The position numbers and the translations under genes were made by a program. Shown here piece after piece: positions 32,542-41,091 of a stretch of DNA of 64,000 nucleotides. Below the pieces are notes generated by a model that was given only the letters and a program-made list of their open reading frames with translations, was not told where the DNA came from and made no database searches. Within the stretch, counting starts at the first letter, position 1. The number at the start of each line of letters is the position of its first letter. The stretch lies in the NCBI RefSeq assembly GCF_008297975.1, contig NZ_VLNY01000015.1, forward strand, positions 1 through 64,000, read 5' to 3'. This stretch comes from Antrihabitans cavernicola. Lineage in GTDB: Bacteria > Actinomycetota > Actinomycetes > Mycobacteriales > Mycobacteriaceae.

Positions 32542-34106
32542 GTAGCCAGGAACCGCACCAACTCCGGAACCACCACCGCCGCGACGACGTCGTGGGTCTG
32601 ATCGGGCAACACCTCGAGGCTGCCGTTCGGGAGGGCATCCGCCACTGCACGGGCCGACTCCTGCAGCGTCGACGGGCTTGCGCCGCCGGCTAGGACGCGA
32701 GCCGGGACTGTCACTGCCGCAGCGTATTCGACACCGGATTCGCTGGTGATGGTGGTGTCGTAGACCAACGTATGTGCCATCGCCTCCAGTCCCGGTCGGA
32801 ACGGCGCATCGCGAAGCTGCACCACCAATTCCTCGGGGAGCCCGATGCTCACCTGGAACAGTTCGACGGCCGCACCGCGTCGCCCGTCGGCGATCAGCTC
32901 ACGCAGCCGAGCCGCCAAAGCACCCGAATCGGCCGGCGGCGGCTCGTAGAGCACGAGCTGCGAGATCGGTAGTCCCTCGGCGGCGGCACGCAACGCCAAC
33001 ACTGCCCCCGACGAGTACCCGAACACGGCTGCTTCACCGCCCGCGGCGGCCAATACAGCAGCCAGATCCTGCACCTCCAGATCGACGGAATACTCTGCAG
33101 CATCGCCACTTTCGCCACGACCGCGTCGGTCGTAGTTGTACACGGTGAAGTGCTCTGCCGCCGCGGCAGCGAAGTCGGCATGCGTTGCCCGACTGTTGAA
33201 GGCGCCCAACACAATCACCAGCGGTGGACCGTCACCCGACTTCTCGACCGCCAACACGGTCCCGTCCTGCGAGCGCACGCCGGTAGGTTCAACTACTGCC
33301 TCCAGCACTGCCTCGCAAGCCCGGGCAGGCAGCTCGTGACCCACGCCGTCCAACGGCACCAACCGCGCACCCGGGATATCGTCGGCGAGCGCAATACCGT
33401 TGCCGTACGGGAAGAATCGATCCTCCGTACCGTGCAGCACCACCGTCGGCACCGTGATGTCGCGGAGCCGCTCACGCCACCGATCACCGGAATTCATCGA
33501 CGCCACGTTGTACAGCGCCGACTTCATGTTGGTCGTCCTGTCGACCAGCCGCTCGGCCCTGGCCTGTTCCACGGGCTCGTCGAAACCGGCGGCGGCCGCG
33601 AAGAGTCGGGCATCGGCGTGCGCGTGCTCGACGAGAGAATCGCGATCCGACCAGTCCGGCTCCGGCGCCTGCATCATCTCGCGCATGAGCTCGGGGTCAT
33701 GGTCGGGCAGATCGGGATCGACCGGGCCGGGAGCCACCGACCGCGCGGCGATCAGCGTCAACGACGTAACACGGTCGGGATGGTCCAGCGCGAGCAGTTG
33801 CGCGATCCAGCCGCCCACCGACAGGCCGACAACATGTGCTGTCTCGCAATCGAAAGCGTCGAGTACACCGGCAGCGTCGGCGACCAGATCGCGCAGCGTA
33901 TAGCCGGGCTCGCCGGGCGGGTAGCTGACCGAACGGCCGGTGTCGCGGATGTCGTACCTGATCACGAACCGCGATCGCGCAGCGAGGCGTTCACAGAAAA
34001 CGTCCTCGAAGCCGGGCGCCACACCTGCGATCAGCAGCACCGGCGGGTCGGACTTGCTGCCGAAGGTCTCCGCGTTCAGATCGACGCCGTTCACAACGAT
34101 GTTCAT
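32538..34106 (-). CDS. Fused tandem alpha/beta hydrolase, two domains
   Basis: A 522-residue protein made of two complete alpha/beta-hydrolase folds. Domain 1 (1-270) has YDIRDTGRS, nucleophile Ser96 in GLSVGG, probable acid Asp229 in HGTEDRF and base His257 in GVGHE. Domain 2 (about 275-522) has YDRRGRGES, nucleophile Ser365 in GYSSGA and base His505 in DQTHDV. At the usual acid position domain 2 reads AGGASPS, with no Asp, so its triad may use another residue or be impaired. Single-domain hydrolases are the norm; the fusion is unusual. It lies 25 bp after the ECF42-type sigma gene and is probably part of that operon. Substrates unknown. Confidence 0.88.
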   Translation of the reverse strand: MNIVVNGVDLNAETFGSKSDPPVLLIAGVAPGFEDVFCERLAARSRFVIRYDIRDTGRSVSYPPGEPGYTLRDLVADAAGVLDAFDCETAHVVGLSVGGWIAQLLALDHPDRVTSLTLIAARSVAPGPVDPDLPDHDPELMREMMQAPEPDWSDRDSLVEHAHADARLFAAAAGFDEPVEQARAERLVDRTTNMKSALYNVASMNSGDRWRERLRDITVPTVVLHGTEDRFFPYGNGIALADDIPGARLVPLDGVGHELPARACEAVLEAVVEPTGVRSQDGTVLAVEKSGDGPPLVIVLGAFNSRATHADFAAAAAEHFTVYNYDRRGRGESGDAAEYSVDLEVQDLAAVLAAAGGEAAVFGYSSGAVLALRAAAEGLPISQLVLYEPPPADSGALAARLRELIADGRRGAAVELFQVSIGLPEELVVQLRDAPFRPGLEAMAHTLVYDTTITSESGVEYAAAVTVPARVLAGGASPSTLQESARAVADALPNGSLEVLPDQTHDVVAAVVVPELVRFLAT

Positions 34107-34131
34107 GTCGGTCCTTTCCTTCTCCGTCGAT

Positions 34132-35376
34132 CTACCGACGATCGGTATCAGGTCGGACGGACACTTCCGTCAATCGATCCGACAGGAAGCGCCGATCCAC
34201 CTCGTTCGACGCCTGTGCCAGCGCCAACCGGTAGTTCGCGGCAGCCTCCTCGCGTCGATCGAGCCTGCGCAGCAGATCGGCCCGCGTCGCTGCGAGCAGG
34301 TGATAGTCGGCCAGCGGTTCCGTCAACGCGTCGAGCAATGCCAACCCGGCGGCAGGTCCTTCGGACATTCCCACCGCCACCGCCCGATTGAGCTCCACCA
34401 CCGGCGACGGCACTACCTGCGCCAACCGCGCATACAAGCCCGCTATCTGCGCCCAGTCCGTCGCATCGGCCGTCGGCGCCTCCGCGTGGCAGGCGGCAAT
34501 CGCAGCCTGGAGCAGATAGGAACCGACACGGCCCCGTCGCAACGCTTGTTCCAGCACTGCGACGCCCTCGTCGATCTTCGTTCTGTCCCAACTCGATCGG
34601 TCCTGCCGATCGAGCGTCACCAGCCTGCTGTCGGCTACGCGGGTGGACCTGCGCGCATCGTGCAGCAACATCAAGGCCAGCAGCCCCTGCGCTTCTGGCT
34701 CGTCCGGCATCAAGGAAACCAACACTCTCGCCAGTCGAATTGCTTCTTCGCACAACGATTCCCGAATCATCTCGGTACCGGCCGTCGATCCGTAGCCCTC
34801 GTTGAACACCAGATAGACCACACCGAGGACCGCCGAGAGCCGTTCCGGGAGCAGATGACTCGGCGGCACCCGATACGGGATTCCGGCGTTGCGAATCTTC
34901 GCCTTGGCACGTGTCACCCGCTTGGACATCGTGGCCTCCGGCACCAGGAACGCCCGCGCGATCTCGGCTGTGGTCAGACCAGCGAGCGTGCGCAGCGTCA
35001 ACGCGATCTGCGCCTCGAACGCCAGCGCAGGGTGACAGCACGTGAAGATGAGCTGGAGCCGGTCGTCGTCGATGTCGTTGTGCGAAAGTGGGTCCACGTC
35101 GATCGGGGACATCGCTGCCACCTCCTTCAACTTGGCTGCGCCCACTGCGTCGCGGCGGAGCCGATCGATCGCCCGATTGCGCGCGACGGTCGTCAGCCAC
35201 GCACCCGGACGATCCGGAATGCCTTCGGTCGGCCACCGGCGAAGCGCCGACGCGAACGCCTCCTGCGCCGACTCCTCGGCAAGATCCCAGTCGCCGGTGC
35301 GTCCGATCAGCGTCGCGACGATCTGTCCCCACTCGGCCCGAAAGGCCGCGGCGAGCGCGTCGTCGACGTCACTCAC
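34132..35376 (-). CDS. ECF42-type RNA polymerase sigma factor with C-terminal TPR-like extension
   Basis: A 414-residue ECF sigma factor. Sigma region 2 is seen in DWDLAEESAQEAFASALRRW and PGAWLTTVARNRAIDRLRRD, and region 4 in TLRTLAGLTTAEIARAFLVP with EATMSKRVTRAKAKIR. Residues about 185-414 form the long helical DUF6596/TPR-like domain (YLVFNEGYGST, EPEAQGLLALMLLHDARR) that defines group ECF42, thought to regulate sigma activity in place of an anti-sigma factor. No anti-sigma gene is near. The GTG start overlaps the stop of the DGPF gene in GTGA, showing tight coupling, as is typical for this group. Confidence 0.92.
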   Translation of the reverse strand: MSDVDDALAAAFRAEWGQIVATLIGRTGDWDLAEESAQEAFASALRRWPTEGIPDRPGAWLTTVARNRAIDRLRRDAVGAAKLKEVAAMSPIDVDPLSHNDIDDDRLQLIFTCCHPALAFEAQIALTLRTLAGLTTAEIARAFLVPEATMSKRVTRAKAKIRNAGIPYRVPPSHLLPERLSAVLGVVYLVFNEGYGSTAGTEMIRESLCEEAIRLARVLVSLMPDEPEAQGLLALMLLHDARRSTRVADSRLVTLDRQDRSSWDRTKIDEGVAVLEQALRRGRVGSYLLQAAIAACHAEAPTADATDWAQIAGLYARLAQVVPSPVVELNRAVAVGMSEGPAAGLALLDALTEPLADYHLLAATRADLLRRLDRREEAAANYRLALAQASNEVDRRFLSDRLTEVSVRPDTDRR

Positions 35377-35693
35377 GGTTCGAGCAGCGGCCGCACTTCG
35401 ACGCAGCCAAGGTACGCGGCAGGGTGCTTCGCCGCGACCTCGATCGCCTCGTCCAGATCAGCGCACTCGATGACACCGAAGCCGCCGATCTGATCCTTGG
35501 TTTCGGCGAACGGACCGTCGGTCAGCAACACCTCGTCGCCGCGAACGCGTACCGTCGTGGCATCGGACGACCGCTGCAGACCCGCGAGGTCGAGCAGCAC
35601 TCCGTTTGCGCGCATATCGTCCACCCACGCCGTGCATCCGACCAGTTCGGTGGGGTCGGATTCATCAGTGGCAATCATCAGCAGGTACTTCAT
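35373..35693 (-). CDS. YCII/DGPF domain protein, partner of ECF42 sigma
   Basis: A 106-residue single-domain protein. It begins MKYLLMIATDESDPTELVGC and carries the DGPF signature in LLTDGPFAETKDQIGGFGVI, followed by the helix DLDEAIEVAAKHPAA. YCII-like proteins have a ferredoxin-like fold with a possible His/Asp active site. Proteins with this signature are almost always next to ECF42 sigma genes and are likely their targets; the biochemical role is unknown. ATG at 35693 follows GGAGG. It is first in the three-gene unit with the sigma factor and the double hydrolase. Confidence 0.9.
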   Translation of the reverse strand: MKYLLMIATDESDPTELVGCTAWVDDMRANGVLLDLAGLQRSSDATTVRVRGDEVLLTDGPFAETKDQIGGFGVIECADLDEAIEVAAKHPAAYLGCVEVRPLLEP

Positions 35694-35847
35694 CGAGGTC
35701 CTCCTTGTCGACCGTCTCGCCATGACGACGAACGGGGATGGACGGTTCGGACACTACCCGCGCAGATAGTCGGTCCCGGGGATGGACAGCAGACGAGAAG
35801 GGGGCATGATCGACAATGGTGATTCACAACGGAATCGAGGCGCCGAC

Positions 35848-37218
35848 ATGGGTTTGATCACACCTATCGACTCAGTGTTTCTGCTCGGAGAAAGCCGTGA
35901 GCATCCGATGCACGTCGGCGGGCTGCAACTGTTCGTGCCCCCTGCCGACGCGGGTCCCGATTACGCCCGCCAGGTGTATCAGAACCTGATCGAACATCCC
36001 GAGTCCCGCGATCTGTTTCGGACCCGTCCCGCCCGGCCGCTCGGCACGATGGGCAACATCAGCACGACGGTCGACCAGGAGATCGACTTCGACTACCACG
36101 TGAGACTGTCCGCGCTGCCGCGCCCGGGCGAGATCAAGGATCTCCTGACGCTGGTGTCCCGGATGCACGGATCGTTGCTGGACCGGCACCGCCCGCTGTG
36201 GGAATTCCACGTGATCGAAGGCTTGGAAGACGGGCGCCTCGCCATCTACACGAAGGTGCACCACGCACTGCTGGACGGCGTTTCGGCGTTGAAGATGCTG
36301 ATGCGTCAACTGTCTCCCGATGCCGACGATCGCGACGTGCAGGCTCCGTGGGCACCGCGCAAACGCGCGAAGTCGCCGATGATTCCGGCGGCACTCAATC
36401 CGCTCGACATAGCGAAAACCGGCGCGGGAATGCTCAGAGACCTTGCTGGGCTCGCACCGGCATCGGTGCGGCTGGCCAACCAGGCGCTGCGGGACGGCGA
36501 CGTGGTTCGGCCGATGCAGGCACCCGCGACGATGTTCAACGTCGATATCGGCGGCGCTCGCAGGTTTGCCGCCCAGTCGTGGTCGACGGATCGATTGATG
36601 GCGGTGTCGAAGGCGACCGGCAGCAAGCTCAACGACGTGGTTCTCGCGATGTGTTCCGGCGCGCTGCGCCAGTATCTGATCGAGCACAACGGCCTGCCGG
36701 ACGAGCCGCTGATCGCCGCCGTACCGGTATCGCTACGCGAAGCCGGAGACGAGCGCGAGGGCGGCAACGCGATCAGCATCATCTTGTGCAACCTCGGTAC
36801 CAACCTCGACGACCCGGTCGATCGGCTCGTCGCCATCACCCGGTCCATGAACCAGGGCAAGGAAACGATGCACGGCTTGTCGCCGCTGCAGGCAATGGCC
36901 TTCGGGGCGTTCAACATGTCGTCGATCGCGCTCTCGCAGGTGCCCGGGTACACCATGGTCGCGAAGCCGTCGTTCAACATTCTCATCTCGAACGTGCCCG
37001 GTCCGCGAGAAGAGTTGTACTACAACGGCGCTCGGCTCGACGGCCTCTACCCGGTATCGATCGTGCTGGACGGGTTCGCGCTCAACATCACGCTGACCAG
37101 TCGGGCCGGGTTCCTGGACTTCGGCCTCATCGGGTGCCGCCACAGCGTGCCGCACCTGCAGCGTCTGCTGACCCACCTAGAGGATTCCCTTGTCGCGCTG
37201 GAGAAAGCGACCGCCTGA
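35848..37218 (+). CDS. Wax ester synthase/diacylglycerol acyltransferase (WS/DGAT)
   Basis: A 456-residue acyltransferase that makes triacylglycerol or wax esters from acyl-CoA. The catalytic HHxxxDG is HHALLDG (138-144). PLGTMGNISTTVDQEIDFDY, MHGSLLDRHRPLWEFHVIEG, and the C-terminal NVPGPREELYYNGARLDGLY with PVSIVLDGFALNIT are family landmarks. ATG at 35848 follows GAGG. Rhodococcus and mycobacterial genomes hold many paralogues (Tgs, Atf), so the exact one cannot be named. It is followed after 18 bp by an MFS exporter, probably cotranscribed, and is divergent from the ECF42 unit. Confidence 0.93.
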   Translation: MGLITPIDSVFLLGESREHPMHVGGLQLFVPPADAGPDYARQVYQNLIEHPESRDLFRTRPARPLGTMGNISTTVDQEIDFDYHVRLSALPRPGEIKDLLTLVSRMHGSLLDRHRPLWEFHVIEGLEDGRLAIYTKVHHALLDGVSALKMLMRQLSPDADDRDVQAPWAPRKRAKSPMIPAALNPLDIAKTGAGMLRDLAGLAPASVRLANQALRDGDVVRPMQAPATMFNVDIGGARRFAAQSWSTDRLMAVSKATGSKLNDVVLAMCSGALRQYLIEHNGLPDEPLIAAVPVSLREAGDEREGGNAISIILCNLGTNLDDPVDRLVAITRSMNQGKETMHGLSPLQAMAFGAFNMSSIALSQVPGYTMVAKPSFNILISNVPGPREELYYNGARLDGLYPVSIVLDGFALNITLTSRAGFLDFGLIGCRHSVPHLQRLLTHLEDSLVALEKATA

Positions 37219-37236
37219 CGCTGGGATCGGGCCACG

Positions 37237-38718
37237 ATGAGCACCCAATTGCCACGGTTGCAGTCTCCGGCCGGCCGGTGGATCGTGCTCGCCACCGTGC
37301 TCGGTTCGTCGGTCGCGATGCTCGACGGCACCGTGGTCAACATCGCGTTGCCGAAGATCGGCGAGGCTCTCGACGCCGACGTCGCAGGATTGCAGTGGAC
37401 GCTGAGCGGCTACACGCTGACATTGGCGTCGTTCATTCTGCTCGGCGGCGCACTGGGTGACCGGCTCGGCCGGCGCAAGGTATTCGTCTGGGGCACAATC
37501 GGGTTCGCCATCGCCTCGGTCCTGTGTGGACTCGCTGTGAACATCGAAATGCTGGTAGCCGCTCGCGTGCTGCAAGGAGTGGCCGGCGCACTGCTCACAC
37601 CCGGCAGTCTCGCCTTGATCTCGGCATCGATCGATCCCGACGATCGCGGTGCGGCCATCGGGCTGTGGTCCGGCCTCGGTGGCGTCGCCGGTGCGATCGG
37701 GCCACTACTCGGCGGCTGGCTGGTAGAGGTCGCAGGCTGGCGTTCGGTGTTCCTGATCAACGTTCCGTTGGCCGTCACGGTGGTGTGGGTGTCGGTGCGG
37801 CACGTGCCCGAAAGCTACGGGGCAACAGGGGATTCAACGCACCCGCACACCCAGGGGAGACTCGATCTCCTCGGCGCGCTCGTGGTCGCTCTCGCACTCG
37901 GCGCGTTGACCTATGGGCTGATCGGTTCGACGTTGGTGTTGTCGATTGCCGGTGTAGTGCTGCTCGGGGTGTTCGTGGTGATCGAACTGCGCAGCGACCA
38001 TCCGCTGGCGCCACCCTCGCTGTTCGCGTCTCGAATCTTCACGGCCGCAAACCTTGTGACCCTCGCCGTCTATGCGGCGCTCGGTGGCGTCTTCTTTCTG
38101 CTGGTGCTGCAGTTGCAGTTGGTCGCGGGTTATTCGCCGTTGAAGGCTGGCATGGCGACCATCCCGATCACCGTGCTGATGCTGCTGCTGTCCGCGCGCG
38201 CAGGCCGGTGGGCCCAGCACAGCGGTCCGCGTATGCCGATGACGTTGGGCCCGTTGCTGTCCGCGCTCGGGTTGGTGCTGATGCTGCGGATCGGGCGCAA
38301 TGCATCGTATCTGGTCGATGTGCTGCCCGGCGTCGTCGTGTTCGGGCTCGGGCTCTGCGCCCTCGTCGCACCGCTGACCGGCGCCGTGCTCGGCTCGGTG
38401 CCCACCGACGAGGCCGGCATCGCCTCGGGCGTCAACAACGCGGTCGCGCGGACCAGCCAATTGCTCGCTGTCGCAGCCTTACCCGGCCTGGCGGGCATCA
38501 GCGGATCGGCATTCACCGATCCAGCCAGATTCGACGACGGCTTTCGCACCGCCATGCTGATCTGCATCGGATTGCTTGTCGCAGGTGCAGCGTTGGCTCT
38601 GGTCTTGATCGCCAAGCCTGCACCACGGCAACCGGATTCAGACGGTGTCGACTGCGCACCACACTGTGGAATCACGGGTCCTGCTGTTGCGCCACAACAG
38701 GTGTCGGCGCCGCGCTAG
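37237..38718 (+). CDS. DHA2-type MFS transporter (EmrB/QacA-like)
   Basis: A 493-residue drug/H+ antiporter-type protein with about 14 hydrophobic segments. Motif D1 is seen as VLGSSVAMLDGTVVNIALP, motif A as GGALGDRLGRRKVF, and motif C in the fifth helix as GLGGVAGAIGPLLGGWLVE. These proteins export lipophilic compounds with proton exchange. The gene follows the WS/DGAT and could export a lipid, but this is only positional inference. Its last 47 bp overlap the end of the convergent HTTM gene. Confidence 0.92.
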   Translation: MSTQLPRLQSPAGRWIVLATVLGSSVAMLDGTVVNIALPKIGEALDADVAGLQWTLSGYTLTLASFILLGGALGDRLGRRKVFVWGTIGFAIASVLCGLAVNIEMLVAARVLQGVAGALLTPGSLALISASIDPDDRGAAIGLWSGLGGVAGAIGPLLGGWLVEVAGWRSVFLINVPLAVTVVWVSVRHVPESYGATGDSTHPHTQGRLDLLGALVVALALGALTYGLIGSTLVLSIAGVVLLGVFVVIELRSDHPLAPPSLFASRIFTAANLVTLAVYAALGGVFFLLVLQLQLVAGYSPLKAGMATIPITVLMLLLSARAGRWAQHSGPRMPMTLGPLLSALGLVLMLRIGRNASYLVDVLPGVVVFGLGLCALVAPLTGAVLGSVPTDEAGIASGVNNAVARTSQLLAVAALPGLAGISGSAFTDPARFDDGFRTAMLICIGLLVAGAALALVLIAKPAPRQPDSDGVDCAPHCGITGPAVAPQQVSAPR

Positions 38719-39595
38719 GCCTGCGTCTGTCGATCCATCCCTGCGCCGTCTCGGGCGGAATGAACGCCAGGTACAACACGAAGACCGCAAGGCTGAAGAA
38801 CGCCACAACCAGGCTGACCATGATCAGCAGATGCAAGATCACTCCGGCGGCGAGCACCCAGGGACGCAGCTTTCGATTCCACACCAGCACGCCGAGCGCG
38901 AGTTCGATCAGCAGCGTTCCCCACGTCGCAACGTTGACGATCAACGGACTCATGGAAAGCCAAGTCGGCGTTGGGAAATTGTTCAGATCTATCAGACGCA
39001 ACGCGTACGAGACGGCGGTGCCGCCCGTCCATGTGGTCCCGGCAAGTTTGTCGCGCACGGTGTCGAGATAGATGATCGAGACCTGTATCTGCAGCAGCCG
39101 AATCACCCACGGCGAGCGAACCTGCGCCGACCAGAAGGACCCTGCAGTGCGAAGCCGGTCAAGGGACAGCGCCGCGCCGGACGGCGCAAGCACCAGGAAG
39201 AACGCTTCGATCCGCAGCAAGAAGTCGCCAGAGTTGAAGACCCACACGTCACGGCGCTGAAACGACAGAATGCACACGAAGACCAGCAGTGCTGCCACTC
39301 TGCTGCGCCAACCGAGTGTCAACGCAATTCCGCCGACCAGCAGCAGCGCCCACACGATCCAGACTGCGGTGTCGTTGTTCCACACATGCAGCAACCCCCA
39401 CCCGTATCGAATGGATTCCGGTGCAGGCGCTACACCGTCGGGACCGAACAGATCGAGCATGTTGGGAAGCAGCGAAAAGCTCCACGCGACAACAAGAATG
39501 CCGAACGCGATTCGCACGATCCCGAGCACGTACATCGGTTCCGGTTCGAACCAGAACTTGCGCCACCCTTCGACGACCGACGTAAAGAAGACCAC
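38672..39595 (-). CDS. HTTM-domain (vitamin K carboxylase-like) membrane protein
   Basis: A 307-residue membrane protein with six or seven hydrophobic segments. The HTTM signature is visible in VLGIVRIAFGILVVAWSFSL at the start, TLGWRSRVAALLVFVCILSF, the FNSGDFLLRIEAFFLVLAPS segment and YLDTVRDKLAGTTWTGGTAV, with the Lys/Trp-rich loop. It lacks the lumenal carboxylase domain of eukaryotic gamma-glutamyl carboxylase. GTG at 39595 overlaps the stop of the upstream gene (TAGTG), so both are translationally coupled. Family members of this size in Actinobacteria have no proven role. Confidence 0.85.
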   Translation of the reverse strand: MVFFTSVVEGWRKFWFEPEPMYVLGIVRIAFGILVVAWSFSLLPNMLDLFGPDGVAPAPESIRYGWGLLHVWNNDTAVWIVWALLLVGGIALTLGWRSRVAALLVFVCILSFQRRDVWVFNSGDFLLRIEAFFLVLAPSGAALSLDRLRTAGSFWSAQVRSPWVIRLLQIQVSIIYLDTVRDKLAGTTWTGGTAVSYALRLIDLNNFPTPTWLSMSPLIVNVATWGTLLIELALGVLVWNRKLRPWVLAAGVILHLLIMVSLVVAFFSLAVFVLYLAFIPPETAQGWIDRRRPSAAPTPVVAQQQDP

Positions 39596-40143
39596 TACCG
39601 CGCCAACTTCTCGTCGTAGAGAACGAATTGTCCACGCTTGGGCACGGCATTCGATCCTGGCGGCAACAAGGCCACCGTGTTCAAAATCATCTCCACCCGG
39701 GCAGGTTGTTCGGGCGGCTCGACGACGTTGCGAATCACCCAGTGGCAGAGGCCGGCCCGAATGCCCGGCACCCGAATGACCTTCTCCTTCAATTTCTGCC
39801 AGTGATACCAAGAGAATTGGCCGACGAAGCCCGCGGGCGGGGGGATCTTCCACGTCAGTATCGTGTCGTCGACCGTGGTGATCCGAACCTCCACTTCCTC
39901 GAGGCGGCGGATCGGATCCGGCGCGAACACGCCCCAGTTCTGGTCGAGGCCGGTGCTGTTCGCGATCGGGCGGGCAACCGGAAGCAGGTCTTGCCTGATC
40001 GCCGAGTCAGGCAGGCAGCAGACAACCGCGGTCAGGATGATCGATCCGACCAGCACACTGATCAGCAACTGGCCGACGGCTGTTCGTTCGAACCGTTCTT
40101 GAAAACTCGCCCAGCTTTCGCGGATTCTTCGCACGCGCTCCAT
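39595..40143 (-). CDS. Conserved membrane-anchored partner of HTTM protein
   Basis: A 182-residue protein with one membrane helix near the N-terminus (LLISVLVGSIILTAVVCCLP) after a cytoplasmic basic segment. The rest appears to face outside and starts TGLDQNWGVFAPDPIRRLEE, then TWKIPPPAGFVGQFSWYHWQ. Its central WGVFAPDP motif is usual in proteins encoded next to HTTM genes. It has no known function. ATG at 40143 follows AGGTGG; GTG codons at 40146 and 40152 are alternatives. Coupled start-stop overlap with the HTTM gene suggests a complex. Confidence 0.75.
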   Translation of the reverse strand: MERVRRIRESWASFQERFERTAVGQLLISVLVGSIILTAVVCCLPDSAIRQDLLPVARPIANSTGLDQNWGVFAPDPIRRLEEVEVRITTVDDTILTWKIPPPAGFVGQFSWYHWQKLKEKVIRVPGIRAGLCHWVIRNVVEPPEQPARVEMILNTVALLPPGSNAVPKRGQFVLYDEKLAR

Positions 40144-40167
40144 CACGGCCACCTGTTTACCGAAAGG

Positions 40168-40201
40168 TGAAGGGCCACCACGAGATCGTAGTGGCCCTTC
40201 A
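40168..40201. terminator. Hairpin terminator of the repeat lipoprotein gene
   Basis: TGAAGGGCCAC (40168-40178) and GTGGCCCTTCA (40191-40201) make a perfect 11-bp stem with a 12-base loop, 14 bp past the stop of the reverse-strand gene at 40216. Confidence 0.85.
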
Positions 40202-40215
40202 TCGATGACACTCTC

Positions 40216-40905
40216 TTATGGGGTCGTCGCGGTCCCACCTGTTGCGGCTCCGCCCGTCGCGTTACCACCTGTTGCGGCACCGCCCGTGGCAGCCCCACCG
40301 GTCGCGGCTCCGCCCGTAGCAGCACCACCTGTAGCAGCCCCACCGGTCGCTGCACCGCCCGTCGCTGCACCATCAGTCGCAGCACCATCCGTGGCTGCAC
40401 CATCGGTCGTCTTACCGTCCGTCGCAGCACCACCCGTCGCCGCACCATCGGTCGTCTTGCCATCGGTCGCAGCACCATCCGTCGCCGCACCATCGGTCGC
40501 CTTGCCATCGGTCGCAGCACCACCCGTCGCCGCACCATCGGTCGTCTTACCGTCGGTCGCGGCACCCGCCGGGCCACCACCCGCAGCACCGTCACCATCG
40601 GTTGCGGCACCCGCCGGGCCACCACCGGTCGCGGCTCCACCACCCGTCGCAGCACCGCCGGTTCCGCCGCTGTTGCCGGTGCCGCCGCCAGTTCCACCCG
40701 AGTCTCCGGTACCGCCGCCGGTTCCTGAACCGTCGCCGCCCGATTGGCCGGGAGCTGCCGGAACGCCTGCCGGTGCCGATGTGGTGGTCTTCGACGTGGT
40801 CGTCGCCTTCGTCGTGGTTGTCGTCGTGTTGCTTGCATCGTCACTGCCGCAACCTGCGAGAAGCAGCACCCCACAACTCGCTGCAGCAATCAAAATCTTC
40901 TTCAC
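40216..40905 (-). CDS. Low-complexity lipoprotein with DGAAT/GGAAT pentapeptide repeats
   Basis: A 229-residue lipoprotein. The signal peptide ends in lipobox LAGC (Cys near 19), followed by a Thr-rich stretch (TTTTTTKATTTSKTTTSAPA) and a Gly-rich linker. From about residue 85 to the end it is almost entirely pentapeptides of the GGAAT, DGAAT or DGKTT type, more than 25 units. No folded domain remains, so it is probably a disordered cell-wall-spanning tether or spacer. ATG at 40905 follows AAGGA-like sequence. Slippage between the 15-bp repeats is likely to vary its length. Confidence 0.8.
   Translation of the reverse strand: MKKILIAAASCGVLLLAGCGSDDASNTTTTTTKATTTSKTTTSAPAGVPAAPGQSGGDGSGTGGGTGDSGGTGGGTGNSGGTGGAATGGGAATGGGPAGAATDGDGAAGGGPAGAATDGKTTDGAATGGAATDGKATDGAATDGAATDGKTTDGAATGGAATDGKTTDGAATDGAATDGAATGGAATGGAATGGAATGGAATGGAATGGAATGGNATGGAATGGTATTP
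40222..40560. repeat. 15-bp in-frame tandem repeat array
   Basis: The coding DNA for the pentapeptide repeats is built from 15-bp units that differ mostly at the first codon (Gly/Asp) and at synonymous positions. The block nearest the 3' end (GGAAT units) is the most uniform, indicating recent expansion. A candidate variable-number locus. Confidence 0.75.
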
Positions 40906-41091
40906 AAGGACCCCTCATTCCTGTTTTGTCCGAACGCCAACCTTCAACACCTATCAGCTTCGCATTGCTAACGGTGGGAGAATGGCCCGAATAGTCGCAT
41001 TAGTTCGCTCGCAATTGGGACCTTCGCAAACGCGATTCGCGGCCATCGACTACAACCGACATAGGACGTTCGACGAGACGCTGGGAGCACC

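Noticed and set aside
37524-39071. Long forward open frame of 515 codons over the MFS gene
   Set aside because: Arg-rich shadow in another frame of the clear DHA2 transporter; it lacks any domain and ends antisense to the HTTM gene.
40222-40560. Possible CRISPR array
   Set aside because: The repeats are contiguous 15-bp coding units without unique spacers, and they encode pentapeptides in one frame.
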